DNA of 64,000 nt from Cricetomys ansorgei (Eukaryota; Chordata; Mammalia; Rodentia; Nesomyidae), in NCBI GenBank assembly GCA_026225945.1, contig JAMJFZ010002561.1, positions 1-64,000 on the forward strand, written 5' to 3'. A program made the translations under genes and the position numbers. The notes under the pieces are model-generated. The model saw only the letters and a list, made by a program, of their open reading frames with translations. It did no database searches and had not been told where the DNA came from. Shown here one piece after another: positions 10,690 to 22,440 of the stretch. How positions within the stretch are numbered: the first letter of the stretch is position 1; each line of letters begins with the position of its first letter.

Positions 10690-11290
10690 TTCATATAACC
10701 TAAATCAAAACTTTGACTTTTTAAATTTGCCACGTGACTAGCATTGCTGTTTGGACTAGTCTCATTAATCGCAGATGCACAGTTAATTGCTCACAGAGAA
10801 ACTTCATGCACTGTCGATGAATTGATAGGAGAGCCGGTCCCACAGGGCTCGCGGCTCTTCCTGCCTTTCTCGCTCTTGAGACCCATCATCGCATCTGCAC
10901 TGTCTCTGTTTCTTAGGTGGTCGTGGATCTCGGTAAGGGAGTTTGAGGAACCGGCAATAGTTTAACTGGAAAGCATTTAAAGTGTTTGGAAATAGGATCT
11001 GAATTGGAAATGACATAAACGATTATTTTTCTGTGTAATGGTGCAGAATTTTGCCTTGTAATTTCTACCCTCGTGACTACACCTATTGAAATGGGAGGCA
11101 TTTTGTTGTCTTTAAACCTTGGGGATGAAATTTTAAATTCTCAGCGTTCCCCCTCCCCCTTCTGCCTGAGGAAAGAAGATACTGTAAATTCCATTTTTTT
11201 AAAAAAGTTTGAATTCCTTTATTTCATTGATATTCATGCTCCTGAAGCATCTAGCACATTTGGCTGGTATATAAATTAATATTTACAGGT
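10690..11290. promoter_or_regulatory. Candidate conserved/regulatory intronic segment, locally CpG-enriched
   Basis: Non-repetitive. By my count, about ten CpGs fall between roughly 10,765 and 10,960 in an otherwise CpG-poor intron. Homeodomain-type TTAATC and GTTAATTG cores and an E-box-like CACGTG (10,731-10,736) are present. This is a compositional inference only; function would need conservation or chromatin data. Confidence 0.25.
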
Positions 11291-12212
11291 AAAACCTTGC
11301 TGAAAATAAAATAGATTAAGTGGAGAATATTTTTCCCACAGCTTCCTTCTCCAATGAAAATGAAATAACTCTGCACCATTTCTCTGCTGGCGGCCCATCT
11401 GTCAGCTGCACACTGGTCTGAGCCCCCACCGCACCGTCTCTGGAGAGTTTGGGGCCAGAGCCTCAGGGGTGGTGCTGTGCATGAGTTAGACCCCATGGGA
11501 GGACTGGGAGTTAGCGATTCAGATTTACTTTTTACCTTTAAATATTTCTCTGAATAAAGAATTTTAAAATGAAAGCATGTATCATTGGATTCTAATTACA
11601 ATGAAAATTTCAGTCTTTGCTGATCAATGCTATACATAGCATACGATAATTTTTAAGAAGACATTAAATCAAGGATTCTAAAATACATGCTCTAAGATCA
11701 ATGAATAAATATTATTTTAGCATATTTAAATATTTCATGATGTTTAAACTAAGCATTGATATTTTAGTTCACTAAAATAGTATGAGTCTAGATTTGGATG
11801 TAGAATAAATATAAGGCCTATAAATACTACGTACAACCTACATGTTGGGAATTACCCTTGAAGGATCTGTGCCCATGTAGAAACTGGTTTTTCAGGAGGG
11901 TACATAGTTTTGCATTGTGCTTTGTTTCATACAACTCAAAATTAAATTCAGTGGAGTTGCACAGGCTTTAGATAGGATGCATCAGGCCCAGTAATATCCA
12001 CAGGTATTTGGATTCAGTGGTAATGTCTACTGTGCCCTGTGACATCTAGATATTTTAAAGATGTTTTAAGAAGCTTGACATATAATAAAGATTAAAAAAA
12101 GCGATTGCTTCCCTTAGTTTCCAAGTACTCGGAATCATCAAATCTTGGCATTGTAATGTTCTAAGATACATTTAAAGTCTCCTTCTGTAGTGTGTCACAC
12201 AGATCAAAATAT
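11291..12212. other. AT-rich intronic sequence with no recognised element
   Basis: Strong AT bias between 11,530 and 11,860. No repeat family, RNA or ORF that I can support. Confidence 0.55.
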
Positions 12213-12375
12213 ATTCAGTGGGACCAGGCATGGTGACGTATACCTGTAAACCCAGAATTTGAAAGGCAGAGTGTGTGTGTGTAGGGGGTGTAGGACATTT
12301 GATGACAGCTTGGAGTACATAGTGAGACCCTGTCTCTAAACGAGACGCAACACAATGCAACAAGCAACAACACCT
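12213..12375 (+). mobile_element. Old B1-related SINE
   Basis: B1-like order: CCAGGCATGGTGACGTATACC, then CCCAGAATTTGAAAGGCAGAG, a (GT)n interruption, and AGTGAGACCCTGTCTC, followed by an AACA-rich tail. Plus orientation and strongly diverged, so probably an early B1 or proto-B1 member. Confidence 0.7.
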
Positions 12376-12544
12376 CGCAACTAGTCTATGAAGACTCTGC
12401 ATAGGGGTAGATTTGTCTCTGTTGGATCAAGTGTAACTGCCCAAACTGTCTTCCAGCGGCTTCTCCATCACGGAGGGCCCCTCCCGCTCCAGAGCCCTGA
12501 GTTCTCCAGTGTGGCTGCTGCCTTATCTGCTTTCTGTACTAACA

Positions 12545-12725
12545 GCACAAGTGCTAACGTTTGTTGACAGCTTCCTAGATGCCAGGCATGATGCTAAACA
12601 CTTAATATACATAATCTTATTTGTCCCTGGTCACAACTGTCAGGTAAGCATGGCTTTGGATGAAGGAAAGACATTTATCTACTGTTGCTCAGAAGGCATA
12701 TGTCCACCCTATATGAAACCTGGGT
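12545..12725 (-). mobile_element. MIR SINE
   Basis: Antisense MIR core: GTTTGTTGACAGCTTCC, ATGCCAGGCATGATGC, TAAACACTTAATATACATAA and TCTTATTTGTCCCTGGTCAC match the reverse complement of MIR. Ancient and diverged. Confidence 0.7.
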
Positions 12726-14045
12726 CTGATGGACTCATAAGTCGTAAACTATTGCTTTTTACCACCTTTCTGTTGTGCGTTTTCAGATTTCCTGATGGTT
12801 TCCTTTATTTGACTATACTCCTGCTGTTACTTTAATCCAATTCTGAGTTAAATCCATTTTTCCTTGCCATTTTCTAAAAGATTGCCTTTGAATAGAGAAG
12901 TTTAAACCCTCCAGATGGGAGGTGTCAGCTCTGCAGGCCTCATACTCTCAGCTGTAGATGGCTGGGAGGGTAGGTGGACTGTTCAGCATATGCAGGGCAG
13001 ACAGTGGCCTCCATACAAGGATGAGAGCTGATTACCCATGGTCCTGTGTGCCTGCCTTCCTGCTGGGATGCTCAGGTGGCTCCCAGGAAATGTTGGGGAA
13101 CTTGCATTTCTTCAGTCACATTGGTGGGGGCTTTCCATTGTTCCAGATGTTTTCTGAGGACACTGGATGGGAAGAGTTTGTATTATTGCAGATGGCCAGA
13201 GCAATTTGTACAATAAGAAGCTGTCCATGGAAGAACTAATGTATCCAAATTTCTTTTCTGAAGTGGATGCAAGGATGTGGTGAAATTACTTGAACTTCAG
13301 GAAAACACTGAAAGCATCAAAACAAACACATGTGTTTGCGCCTACTCCTTTCCCAAACTAAACACTCCCTGTGACTGCATTTCCTGAACATATGGAATCA
13401 AGTTCTATATCAAATGGAGAGATGATAAAATGAGACTATTCACGTGAAGCTCCTTCCATTTGCTTCTTATTTCAGCAGGGCCTAGTCTTGAGTGGCTGGG
13501 CTCATGGGACCAGGGAATGTGTAACATTCACAATATCCAAAAAACAAACCATTCCTTTTCGCATTTATGAGGAGAGGCCAGAGTTCAACCCTTATTCTTG
13601 TACCTTGGCAGAAGAGGAGAATCAGTTCTTTCTTCCTCTTTGGGGAGTAAACTTGGCTGGCAGCCCCCATGTTCCGTGTGTCATCTCAGCCCGAGAGCCC
13701 CTACTCCTTGCTGCTGCTACCCCACGACCCATCCCTTCTCTGTTAACCTATCCTGATCCTCCATTCCAAGGCTTCTTCAAACCACACTGTGTTTGGTTAT
13801 GCCTTTACTTTGAAAACACTTTTGATCTTTTTAGAGTTCCATTAGATAAAAACACCTTTTTATACCTTTTGTTTCCATGGTAATAGATTCCAGGACTGTT
13901 TTAGAAAACCACTAGCTTCACGGCCCCACGGAAAGGCGGCACATTACAGATTAATAAGCAACAACCTACCTGTACATGGAGCACAAAGCTGATGGAAGTA
14001 CTTAGAAGATGCGTGAAGACATGAAGTTGTGCATGCGCATATGTG
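12726..14045. other. Intronic sequence with no recognised element
   Basis: Mixed-composition intron. A 131-codon open frame at 13,488-13,883 has no start or family support, and I treat it as chance. Confidence 0.55.
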
Positions 14046-14049
14046 TGCA

Positions 14050-14104
14050 TGTTCATCTCTCTCTCTCTCTCTCTAGTTCTCTCCCTCTTTCCCTCTCTCT
14101 CTGT
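14050..14104 (+). repeat. (CT)n-rich tract
   Basis: TC dinucleotides with short interruptions. Confidence 0.85.
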
Positions 14105-14930
14105 GTACGTTTTAGAAATTGCAATCAGTGGAATTTGGAAAGTGAGTCCTACGTTGCAGGCAAATGGTTTGTGGACCTCAGTATGAAAATTAGTGTTCAC
14201 TAGTCAGCTCAAGGCAGAAAGAGCAAAATTAACTTCAGACACTAGTTCCAGGTTTAATAATATATAAGGAGCCGTGGAACCCCTTTTCTGAATTTTGTAC
14301 AACTGTCTTTCATTTTTACCATTTCTGTTCTTAGGAATTTAAACACAGGAGAAGCCTTCTCTAGCTGCTTGCCTTTCGCTGGAAGAAAGACTATTTCTCT
14401 AAATCCTGGGATGTCTATCTGGCAGCATCTGCAACCATATCCTTTAAGGATCTGGGGGCACAGATTAGAATGCTGCAGAAGATTCTGTTAAGAGAGAGTC
14501 TAATAAATACAAAACAGGGCTTTCCTAGGAAGAACACAACAGCTGTTGCAAAGCATTTTAGGAGGCGGAGAATAGAAAGACATATTCAGACGTTGTCCCC
14601 TTTTTATTTTTTCGTTCCTGGATCCCATCTCCTGCAGATTTGTTCTTTGTGGTATCATGGATCAGGGCAAGGTGGAGGAGTGGAGAGAAGTACAAGATCA
14701 GACGGGAGGAAAAGGCCTGGATGTTGGAAGGGAGACGGCAAGGGTGTGCCAACCTGATTGTGCTCACTTGGAAAGAGGCAATGAATCAAAGCCCCATTTT
14801 TGCTAATGTGGATTTTAATGTTTTAAAACTGTCAGTGCCATCATTAATAATATCAAGACGCTTTTGTGTTGAAATGACTAAAGTTACTTGCAGAATAAAG
14901 AATAACGCTCAGAGTATAAATACCCTACCC
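14105..14930. other. Intronic sequence with no recognised element
   Basis: No repeat family recognised before the B1 insertion site at its right end. Confidence 0.5.
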
Positions 14931-14940
14931 CAAGATTGCT

Positions 14941-15107
14941 GTGCTTTTTTTTTTTTTTTTTTTTTTTGAGACAAAGTTTCTCTGTTGTAACTCTGGCTGT
15001 CCTGGAACTCACTCTGTAGACCAGGCTGGCCTTGAACTCACAGAGATCTGTCTGCCTCTGCCTCCTGAGTGCTGGGATTAAAGACATGCATCACTACTGC
15101 CTACCCT
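14941..15107 (-). mobile_element. B1 SINE, full-length, with target-site duplication
   Basis: Starts with a poly(T) run (the A-tail on the other strand), then GAGACAAAGTTTCTCTG, CTGTCCTGGAACTCACTCTG, AGACCAGGCTGGCCTTGAAC and GTGCTGGGATTAAAGACATG. It is flanked by an exact 10-bp duplication, CAAGATTGCT, at 14,931-14,940 and 15,108-15,117, with adjacent bases also similar. Low divergence makes it one of the younger insertions here. Confidence 0.95.
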
Positions 15108-15134
15108 CAAGATTGCTTCTTATATCTATTTATT

Positions 15135-15292
15135 CTCCCTCTCTCTCTCTCTCTCTTTCTCTCTGCAGGTGTGTGTGTGTGTAGGTCAAAGGGCCATTTG
15201 TAAGAGGTCATCCTTCCACTTCATGAGTTCTGGGGATTGAACTCAGGTGGTCAGGCTTGGCAGCAAGCACCTTTACCTGTTCTGGCCCTGCC
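15135..15292 (-). mobile_element. (CT)n/(GT)n followed by a B3/B4-type tRNA-derived SINE fragment
   Basis: After CT and GT simple repeats (15,136-15,182), the antisense SINE features GGGGATTGAACTCAGG, TCAGGCTTGGCAGCAAGC and a CCTTTACC..TCTGGCCC end are visible. The left part is truncated or simple-repeat expanded. Confidence 0.65.
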
Positions 15293-16439
15293 TTTTCTTT
15301 TTATCTCTAAAGTGTTAAAAAAAATCAACAACAACTCAGTGTTTTCAAAAGTGTTCTTCTTGGAGACACAAACTGGAGGGACCTGAAACACAGGGCCAGC
15401 ACAATGTATAAAATGATTTATGACAAGGCTTGGGAACCCCCCCTGCCTGGAAAGACTCAGTACTCCCGTCTCTAAAATATTAAAAGGAAGGGCATTCATT
15501 TTGGCACTTGGCATTCACTTTCAACCTCCTAAGCTCTGGTTTTAAAATACCCACAAAAATACGTTTTCTCTCTGCTATGGAGCCTTTGACAAAGCAAGCT
15601 GAACTTGAACCTGTTCCTGGAGCACGTGGGACACTGCTTCAAGTAGCCACACTCTGCTTCTCCCTGCTCCACCCACCCTAGATCTTTATGGAAACCTCTC
15701 TAGCTCTGTCTCTAGCACAGGTTACACACCAAGAAGGACTTTGGACTTTTGTAACCAGGATGTGAATAAAGCTCCCCCACTCATCCAGAGAGCATCCTCT
15801 AAGTAGAAGATTAGCTGGGGCTCAGGTCCAGGCAAGAAGCCCTTTGGCTGGACAGGCAGGTCAGCCTGTAACCTTTGGGGACTACTCTTTAGGAACATCA
15901 GTGCAAACTTTACCAACTACCACTACTCCCAAAACAGAGTCAGGGGTGGAGACTGCTGGGATCTTCCCCTGTTCCAGCCCGGGTTCACCCTGAGAGCAGC
16001 AGAGGACTGTGCTGCCCCAGAGGAGGGTTCAGTTTGCACCAGTTGGCCCTGGCCTGGCAGGAGATACCTCCACCTTTCTTCATTTTCTCTCTCAGTTTCT
16101 GCTTGTTTTCCTCTAGGTGATGTGAGCTTCTTAGAGAAATCCATTTCGAGTTACCTATGATGTTTTAGAGGCTATCCCTTTACGTAGCTTTTTATAGTCA
16201 CACATAAATAATGTATCATGGTCTACGGCGGTGCCGTTTCGTTAGTTCCAATGAAGTATAGAAACTTACTTCCTACTACCTGTTCTCTTTTGTAATGTGC
16301 TTGTGTTGCATACTTCCTTTGTGTACTCTGAGAGCATGTGGGGTGGCGCTATGCTGTTTGCTTTAATTATTAGCTACATTTGGAAGGTTCACGAGAAAAA
16401 CAAATTCTATCGCATTTGCCATAATTTCACTCTTTTAGG
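15293..16439. other. Intronic sequence with no recognised element
   Basis: Somewhat GC-richer around 15,590-16,090. No repeat or gene that I can support. Confidence 0.5.
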
Positions 16440-16464
16440 CCTTCCTTCCTAACTTCCCTTCCTC

Positions 16465-16489
16465 TCTCCTTCCTTCCTTCCTTCCTTCT
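16465..16489 (+). repeat. (CCTT)n tract
   Basis: Short run of CCTT tetranucleotides. Confidence 0.8.
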
Positions 16490-16499
16490 TGATATCTTG

Positions 16500-17150
16500 A
16501 ACTTTTTTCTTTCCCTTTTCCTTTAGAGAACGTCATTAGCCGTTCTTTTAGAGAGAACATCTGTCAATGACAAATTGACTCAGTTCTCTTTCACCTGCAA
16601 TGGCATCCTCCAGGAGTGTTCTCTGTGGATACAGATTCTGATTGACAGGTCTGCTCCTTCAGCATTTGGAACACATTGTGCCTCTTCCTTTGAGCCTCCT
16701 TGACTCCCTCTGAGGAATTCTTTGCCAAGTAGTGTTTTATCCTCCCTGTAAGTGGCGTGCTGCTCCTCTCTGGGTTAGTTCTTTATCATCATTGTGCCCA
16801 TAATGAGTGCGACGTGAAGCTCCGTGGGTTTGGCTGGTGATGTTTGTTCAGATCCGCTTTTTGCCAACTTTGGAAAGTTTTTAGCCATTACGTCTTCAGA
16901 TACTTCAGCTGCACTTTTACTTTCCTGGTCCTCGTGGGAGTCAGCTGACTTCAGTTTTAGTTATTTGATTGTCGCACAGGTCTTTGAAGTCCTATTCATC
17001 TTTTCCCTCTAGTGTGATTATTCATCATTGTTTAGCTTAAGTCATTTTTTTTTTTTTATTCTATCCTGGAAGTCATGGACTCTTGTGGAGTTCATCCAGT
17101 GAGTTCCAAAGTTTCTGCTTGGTTCTTCTATATTTATTTTCTTTGCTGAC
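16500..17150 (-). mobile_element. Ancient L1M LINE remnant (antisense)
   Basis: Follows the antisense L1M order: GATTCTGATTGACAG, then TTTTGCCAACTTTGGAAAG, TTTTTAGCCATTACGTCTTC, CACAGGTCTTTGAAGTCC, and later CATCCAGTGAGTTCC and TCTGCTTGGTTCTTC. Frames are fully decayed. It may continue with gaps to about 17,680. Confidence 0.65.
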
Positions 17151-17445
17151 TTCCTACTGCTTTGAGAGCTGTTTCAAGACTCCCTCCTCCCAGCCAAGAT
17201 CATTGGCAGTTACTCTTTGAAGCTGTTGATGTTCTGATTGTGAGTGATGGAAGCATCTTCTTACCACCTCCCATGTGGCTTCCACTGAGAGCCCCTGGGT
17301 CTGTGGACCACTTCCCCACAGCTCAGTAAAGCATTTCCACCCAACAGAGGCAAAACCCAACCTCTCCACTTAGCTCTTTCTGGTGGTACCATGTGGTGGG
17401 GGTGCTGGTCACCTGTGTGCAGTCTAGGCTCCTCAGTGTGCATCT

Positions 17446-17487
17446 GTGGTGTATGTGTGTATGTGTGTGTGTGTGTGTGTGTGTGTC
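17446..17487 (+). repeat. (TG)n microsatellite
   Basis: TG dinucleotide run with two ATG interruptions. Confidence 0.9.
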
Positions 17488-17683
17488 TGCAGTTCTTCTG
17501 TGGTGTTTGACTCCAGTAGAGGGATTTATTATCTAGATGTTTCATATCTAAAACAGTCCAGCCTGCATATTTTCCAGTTTTTTGGACAAACTGAGGCCTT
17601 TCTGGTTTATTTGTTTTGGTCTATGCCTATTGGCATGTCCAGGTTGCTAGCTTCTTTAGGAAGAATGAGCACATATATGGGCA

Positions 17684-17835
17684 TCTTAGTTAGGTTTTCC
17701 ATTGCTGTGATAAACCACCATGGCCAAAAACAACTTGGGGAGGAAAGGGTTTATTTCAGTTTACCATTCTCAGGTCAAACCTAAGATTCTACTCTGCACT
17801 GAGGCAAGGAAGCAGGCATTTTGTATCCTTGTGTC
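17684..17835 (-). mobile_element. Truncated common rodent LTR-like repeat
   Basis: TTAGTTAGGTTTTCCATTGC, CTGTGATAAACCACCATGGC and GGAAAGGGTTTATTTCAG form the well-known antisense end of a rodent ~400-bp repeat whose sense end contains a poly(A) signal. Only about the last 150 bp are present. The sense-strand relative at 48,820-49,182 is more complete. Confidence 0.65.
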
Positions 17836-17894
17836 CTGAGCTCCAGACAGTCTAGTATCAATGCAACTCTGTAAAGGAACATTTAATCTTTTAA

Positions 17895-18650
17895 TCTGTC
17901 AACATGACTGCTCTAGGGTAGAAAAAAATATTAGTACACACCTTTAATCCCATTATTCAGAAGGTAGTGGTAGCACATGCCTTTAATCCCCAAGACAGAA
18001 GCAAGTAAAAGCAGAGGAGGAAGCAGAGACAGGAAGTGATGTCTGAGATGAATCAGAGTGAAGAGCAGGCAAAAAGTTAACAGAATGAGTCAGAGTGAGG
18101 GTATGCCCAACTCTCATGTTATAAAAGCAGGCTTTCAGCTCAGAGAGGCAGTGTGAGACAGACACACAGAAACAGTTCAGCAGGAGAGTGAGTCAGTTTA
18201 AAGTTGAGCAGTTCAGTTTCAGTTAGAGAAGTTGTGGGAGTTAGCCAAAATCAGAAGAGGTCGGTCAGAAATAGTCAGCAGGCTCAGAAGGTTAGTTTGA
18301 TCCAGCAGCTTGGAGAAAGGTTTGAGTTAGAAGAGAGAGTGAGTTGAATCAGCCAACTATAAGAGTCAGTTGAGTTCAGTACAGCTATGAGTTCAGAAGG
18401 AGCTAGTCAGAGTGGCTCAGTGAGCAGTAAGTCTCAGAAGCTTAAATGTTTTAGATTGAACAGAGACTAAAACCCTCTAAGGACTGTGGATTGAATTATC
18501 CAAAGAATAAACTGCTTTTTGCTCTGAATCAATACAACTGTAATTCAAGGGCAATTCTCTGGATAAGGTGTGAGGGTAGCCACAGGACTCAGAGTGCTCG
18601 GAAGAGAAACCCCTGAGAATACAGGTAAAAGCTCAACTCTACAAGCTTCA
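17895..18650 (+). mobile_element. Dispersed LTR-like repeat, family 2, copy 1
   Basis: Colinear with 21,250-22,110. Order of parts: an A-rich start; repeated CACACCTTTAATCCC-type modules like B1 starts; a GTGAGTCAGAGTGAGG-type block; a TATA-like TATAAAAGCAGGCT; a long segment rich in AGTCAG; TTAGATTG; then an AATAAACTGCTTTTTGCTC poly(A)-like signal and a GAATCAA end. TATA box plus downstream poly(A) signal fits a solo LTR with its own promoter. Family name unknown to me. Confidence 0.55.
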
Positions 18651-18689
18651 CCATGATCATGTGAAAAACAATGGTTTGTGTACTAGGAG

Positions 18690-18830
18690 ACCTGGTTTAT
18701 CCTCCTTAATTGCTGTGTGACCTTGAGTAAGTCTTTGAAGCTTTCTGCCTTACAGGAGAGAAAGGATCAGTATAGATAGATTCTTAAATCCTGTTTGACT
18801 CACTTAGCTCAGTTGATTGAAAACACTGGA
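18690..18830 (+). mobile_element. MIR SINE
   Basis: GCTGTGTGACCTTGAGTAAG is nearly identical to the MIR core (GCTGTGTGACCTTGGGCAAG), followed by a cognate of the TTAACCTCTCTG region. Confidence 0.75.
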
Positions 18831-21249
18831 TTTAGTAAGACCAGGCCTTCCTCGCCTATGGACCATGTAGATGTCTAAGAAGACCAAAGAAGGAAGGTGT
18901 AAAGCTATTGTTATGTGGCTTGCAGTCTAAGCAGACATCTTTTGGGGTCTGGAGGTAATGGATGCTTAGTAGTTGGTGATTGAGGGATACTCAGGGAATT
19001 CATATAAAGTACCTGAGTCTTGAAAGTAGATTTCAGGAGGAACTAAGTCTTTCTGTTTTTTATTCTGTGTGCTACAGTGGGAATCTGCTCTGCTTGGAAG
19101 TTTGATTAAATATTTTCAGCATCTGAGCTTCAGTTTCTGTAACTTTCCTCCTTAATTTTTATTTTAGCCATTTAATAAGAACTCCATCCTTCCTTTTTAC
19201 AAATTGATTGCATCACTAGTAATATTTTTCAATGATTCTTTGGCTCATTAGTGCAGTTTGAACCTTATCAGGGCAAGGCAGATCCCCTCCCCCTCAATGT
19301 TTTCTTATGTGCCCTTGTGCAGAGACTCAAGTGTTCTAGGGAATAACGTGAGCAGGAGGGGCTCAGTAGATAGATTAAAACCATATCAATGCCAGTCGCT
19401 CTCTGAGGACATTTCTCATTCTCAAGGGTAGGGGTTACTAATGAGAAGACATCATTGTTATCTAAGGCAAGTGGTTGATGCTTCACCGTTACTCTTGCTG
19501 AACAGTGGCATAGATTTGCTGCTAGTATCTGAGACTCATTTTGTGATTCAGGAACACAGAAGTCAACAGTAATCAAACTAGACTCCTGGAGAGATTCTGC
19601 CTTTCATGTAGGGCTTACATGAGCCATCGCCATTCTCAAACTTCAGCTCCTCCTGTGCGTTGCCCTTTCAGGCCAGAGACCCTGCATTGAGGAGCTGAAC
19701 TTTAAGGCCAATTCAACAGGCTTTGTAGTAGGTTGTGTAAGAAAAATTGAGTAGGATTTTTTCTCTAGGTGTGATTAACTTTCTTCAGAAGCCAAGTGTT
19801 CCTTGCTTGAAAAAGAATGTTTCTAAGGAGTCTTCAAGCTTGGTAAGTTTATTAATAAAATGACAGAGTCCTTTTGGGACTTTTTTTTCTAGAAGGTTTT
19901 GCAGGCTTTAGTACATTTCAAAGGGAAAAAGTCCCAGACTGGTACAACCAGTGGGAAGTCCTATTAGGCAGGGTGCTGCTTCTTTGTGTGGCTCTTGCTA
20001 AGTTTGGGTGGGTCCTGCTGAGATTGGGCGTTACTCAATGTGTGGACTTTTTAAGAAGAAAGAGCTACCTTGCACAGGCTGGCAGATCTGTGGTCTGCTA
20101 GGGTTTAGAGTTTATATGCCTTTACCTCATTCACACCTCACCCCCCAGCATTACACCCCCTTCCCTGCATCCTGGATGGATGTTTTGGGATGAGTCCAGA
20201 TGCATGTCTCCATCAAACGATTTCAGTAAGGCTAGTGTGACAACACCACTGACTTTTTTCTGCTGATTCTCCTTTCCTCCTGCTGCACCCTCGAATTATC
20301 TATGGTTGTAAATAAGTGACTTGTTTAAAATTTTATGTTCATCTCTAAAAATAGTTTTATTTAGAGAGAAAAAAAATTAATAATTTTAGTACATCCTTAA
20401 GATTTAGGAGAAATATGACTTACGGAGTAAATTCTTGTCAGAAAGGCAGAAAGTTCTCTATCGTGTTTCTGTGTTTCAATCCCGAAGTCACAGCTGACAG
20501 TCTCAGGATGTAGCTTCCTTCCTCAGCAGAGATGTCATCTGGACAGATATCACCATTTGCTGCTAATGGCTATTGATGTTAGTTCAAAAAGTTCTTCTGT
20601 GTCAAGAGGGCACTTGGGAAGCTGGCTGCAGAGAGCGCTTCTCAGCATGGGGAAGCATTTGTTATCACTCATGCTTTGATGCAGCAACACATTGCGGTTC
20701 TTGGCATAATGAGAGGCAGGTTTCAGGAGTTACTGCTGCACCCAACTCCTACCTGCCAAACCATAAAGACAAACTATACTGAGGATTAAAGGATGGAATC
20801 CCTTTGTGTCTCAGAGCAGCAGAACTGAAAGGTTCATAATGACAGACAGGACCCTTAGAGGCATAAAAAGAAAAACAGAAGCTAGGCTGAACATATTCTG
20901 GGCTAGAAAGGAGTTGATGCCCTTTGAACATTTAGGTTCAAATGATATGCCACTCTTTATCTCCAAAGACAACCATACTGACCCGGTAGGTGTAGAGAAT
21001 GTGCTGTGGGGTTGTTTGCCAGCAGAGAAGACGGGTTTTCTTTAGCTCCATCTTCTTGTGCTAGCCAAAGTTCTCATTTGGGGCCAGTGACAGGCACTGA
21101 AGTGCCCAGAGGAGAGGAGGTGGGATGGTGGTGGTTAATGCATGATGAGTGTTGTTTTACATTGACCAAGCCTTGTAGAGGACTAGGCCTATGTGAAAGC
21201 TAGGAAGTGTCTATATTCCAGGGATCTATGTGAAGGAACAGCATTCAGA
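18831..21249. other. Intronic sequence with no recognised element
   Basis: Unique-looking sequence between the two family 2 elements. No ORF, RNA gene or repeat that I can support. Confidence 0.5.
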
Positions 21250-22110
21250 TGGAGTGGTCTGGATGGAGTATAGAAAAAATGTTAAGAAAGTTGGTACACA
21301 CCTTTAATCCAAGTATTCAGAAAGCAGTGCTAGCAAACATCTTTAATTCCAGTATTCAGAAGGCAATGGTGATCCATCCCTTTAATCCCTAAGTCAAAAA
21401 CAGAGTGGAAGCAGACACAGGAAGGAGAGTTCACATGAGTAGTGACATCGGAGATGAGTCAGTGATGAACAGGCAAAGTGACTAATCAGAGGAAGCGTTA
21501 GCAGAGTGAGTCAGAGTGAGGACATGCCCATTTCTCATAATATAAAAGCAGGCTCTCAGCTCTAGGCAGAGTCAGTTACAGAAGAGTCAATTATAGCACG
21601 ATGTATGAGGCAAGCAGTCTGAAGTAGGCAGACTGGGGACAAGACACAGAGCCAACGAAGCAGTCTGACTGCGAAGCAGAGAGACTGACTGAGGCAATAT
21701 AGAGCAATAAGAACTCAGGGAGAAACAGGCAGCTCACCAGAAGAGGTCCATATTACAAACAGGAAGAGTGAGTCAATTTGAAGCCTAGCAGAGCAGCTCA
21801 GTCTGAGGGAGTCAGCCAGAACCTGCCAAAGTCAGAAGAGTTCAGTCAGAAACAGTCAGGTGGCTCAGAAGGTCAGTTTGAATCAGTCAGCTTGGAGAAG
21901 AGTTTGAGCCAGAGTCCGCGATAAGTGTCTGAGGCTTACATGTTTTAGATTGTATGGAGCCTTCCAGTTCTAGACTTAAGACTAGATTGTAAGGGGGCAG
22001 AAACGCTCCAGGGCTCCAGGACTGAGAATTAGATAAAGGAGTAAAAACCTTTTTACCCCGAATCAACATCTGCAAAGTCACCTGCTCAACACTTTGGCCG
22101 CATCACCTCT
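21250..22110 (+). mobile_element. Dispersed LTR-like repeat, family 2, copy 2
   Basis: Same order as the copy at 17,895-18,650: three CCTTTAATCC-type modules, a GTGAGTCAGAGTGAGGAC block, TATAAAAGCAGGCTCTCAGC, an AGTCAG-rich body, TTAGATTGTATGG and a final GAATCAACATC. It is longer in the middle (extra AGACTG/GCAGTCTG-type sequence at about 21,600-21,720), and the copies differ by many substitutions and indels, so they are not a recent duplication. Confidence 0.55.
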
Positions 22111-22344
22111 GTTATTCTTCACAGGTAACCCTACAACGTAGGGGTGTTTCTGATTCCCACCCAACAAATGGTCTCCCTGAGACCCAAGGAGACAAAAAAA
22201 TATTCTGAGTTTGACTTCACTGAGTCTAGTGCCAAGTCCCAAGCTCTTCTGAAGTATGAAGCACTTTGTCCTGCTAAGGTTTAGTTACCTTTGAAGATGT
22301 ACATCAGGAGCCAGAGGGCATGGGATGGAATCCCGGCATCCCAC

Positions 22345-22440
22345 AGTGGACTGCTGCGTGAACTTGGGGAAGTTTGGGTCATCGTTATCATTAGTGTTTT
22401 CTTTATTATTTTGCTTTTGCCTCAGATCAGATCAAAGCTC
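22345..22440 (+). mobile_element. Probable MIR fragment
   Basis: GGAATCCCGGCATCCCAC followed by GCTGCGTGAACTTGGGGAAG resembles the MIR core. Short and diverged. Confidence 0.45.
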
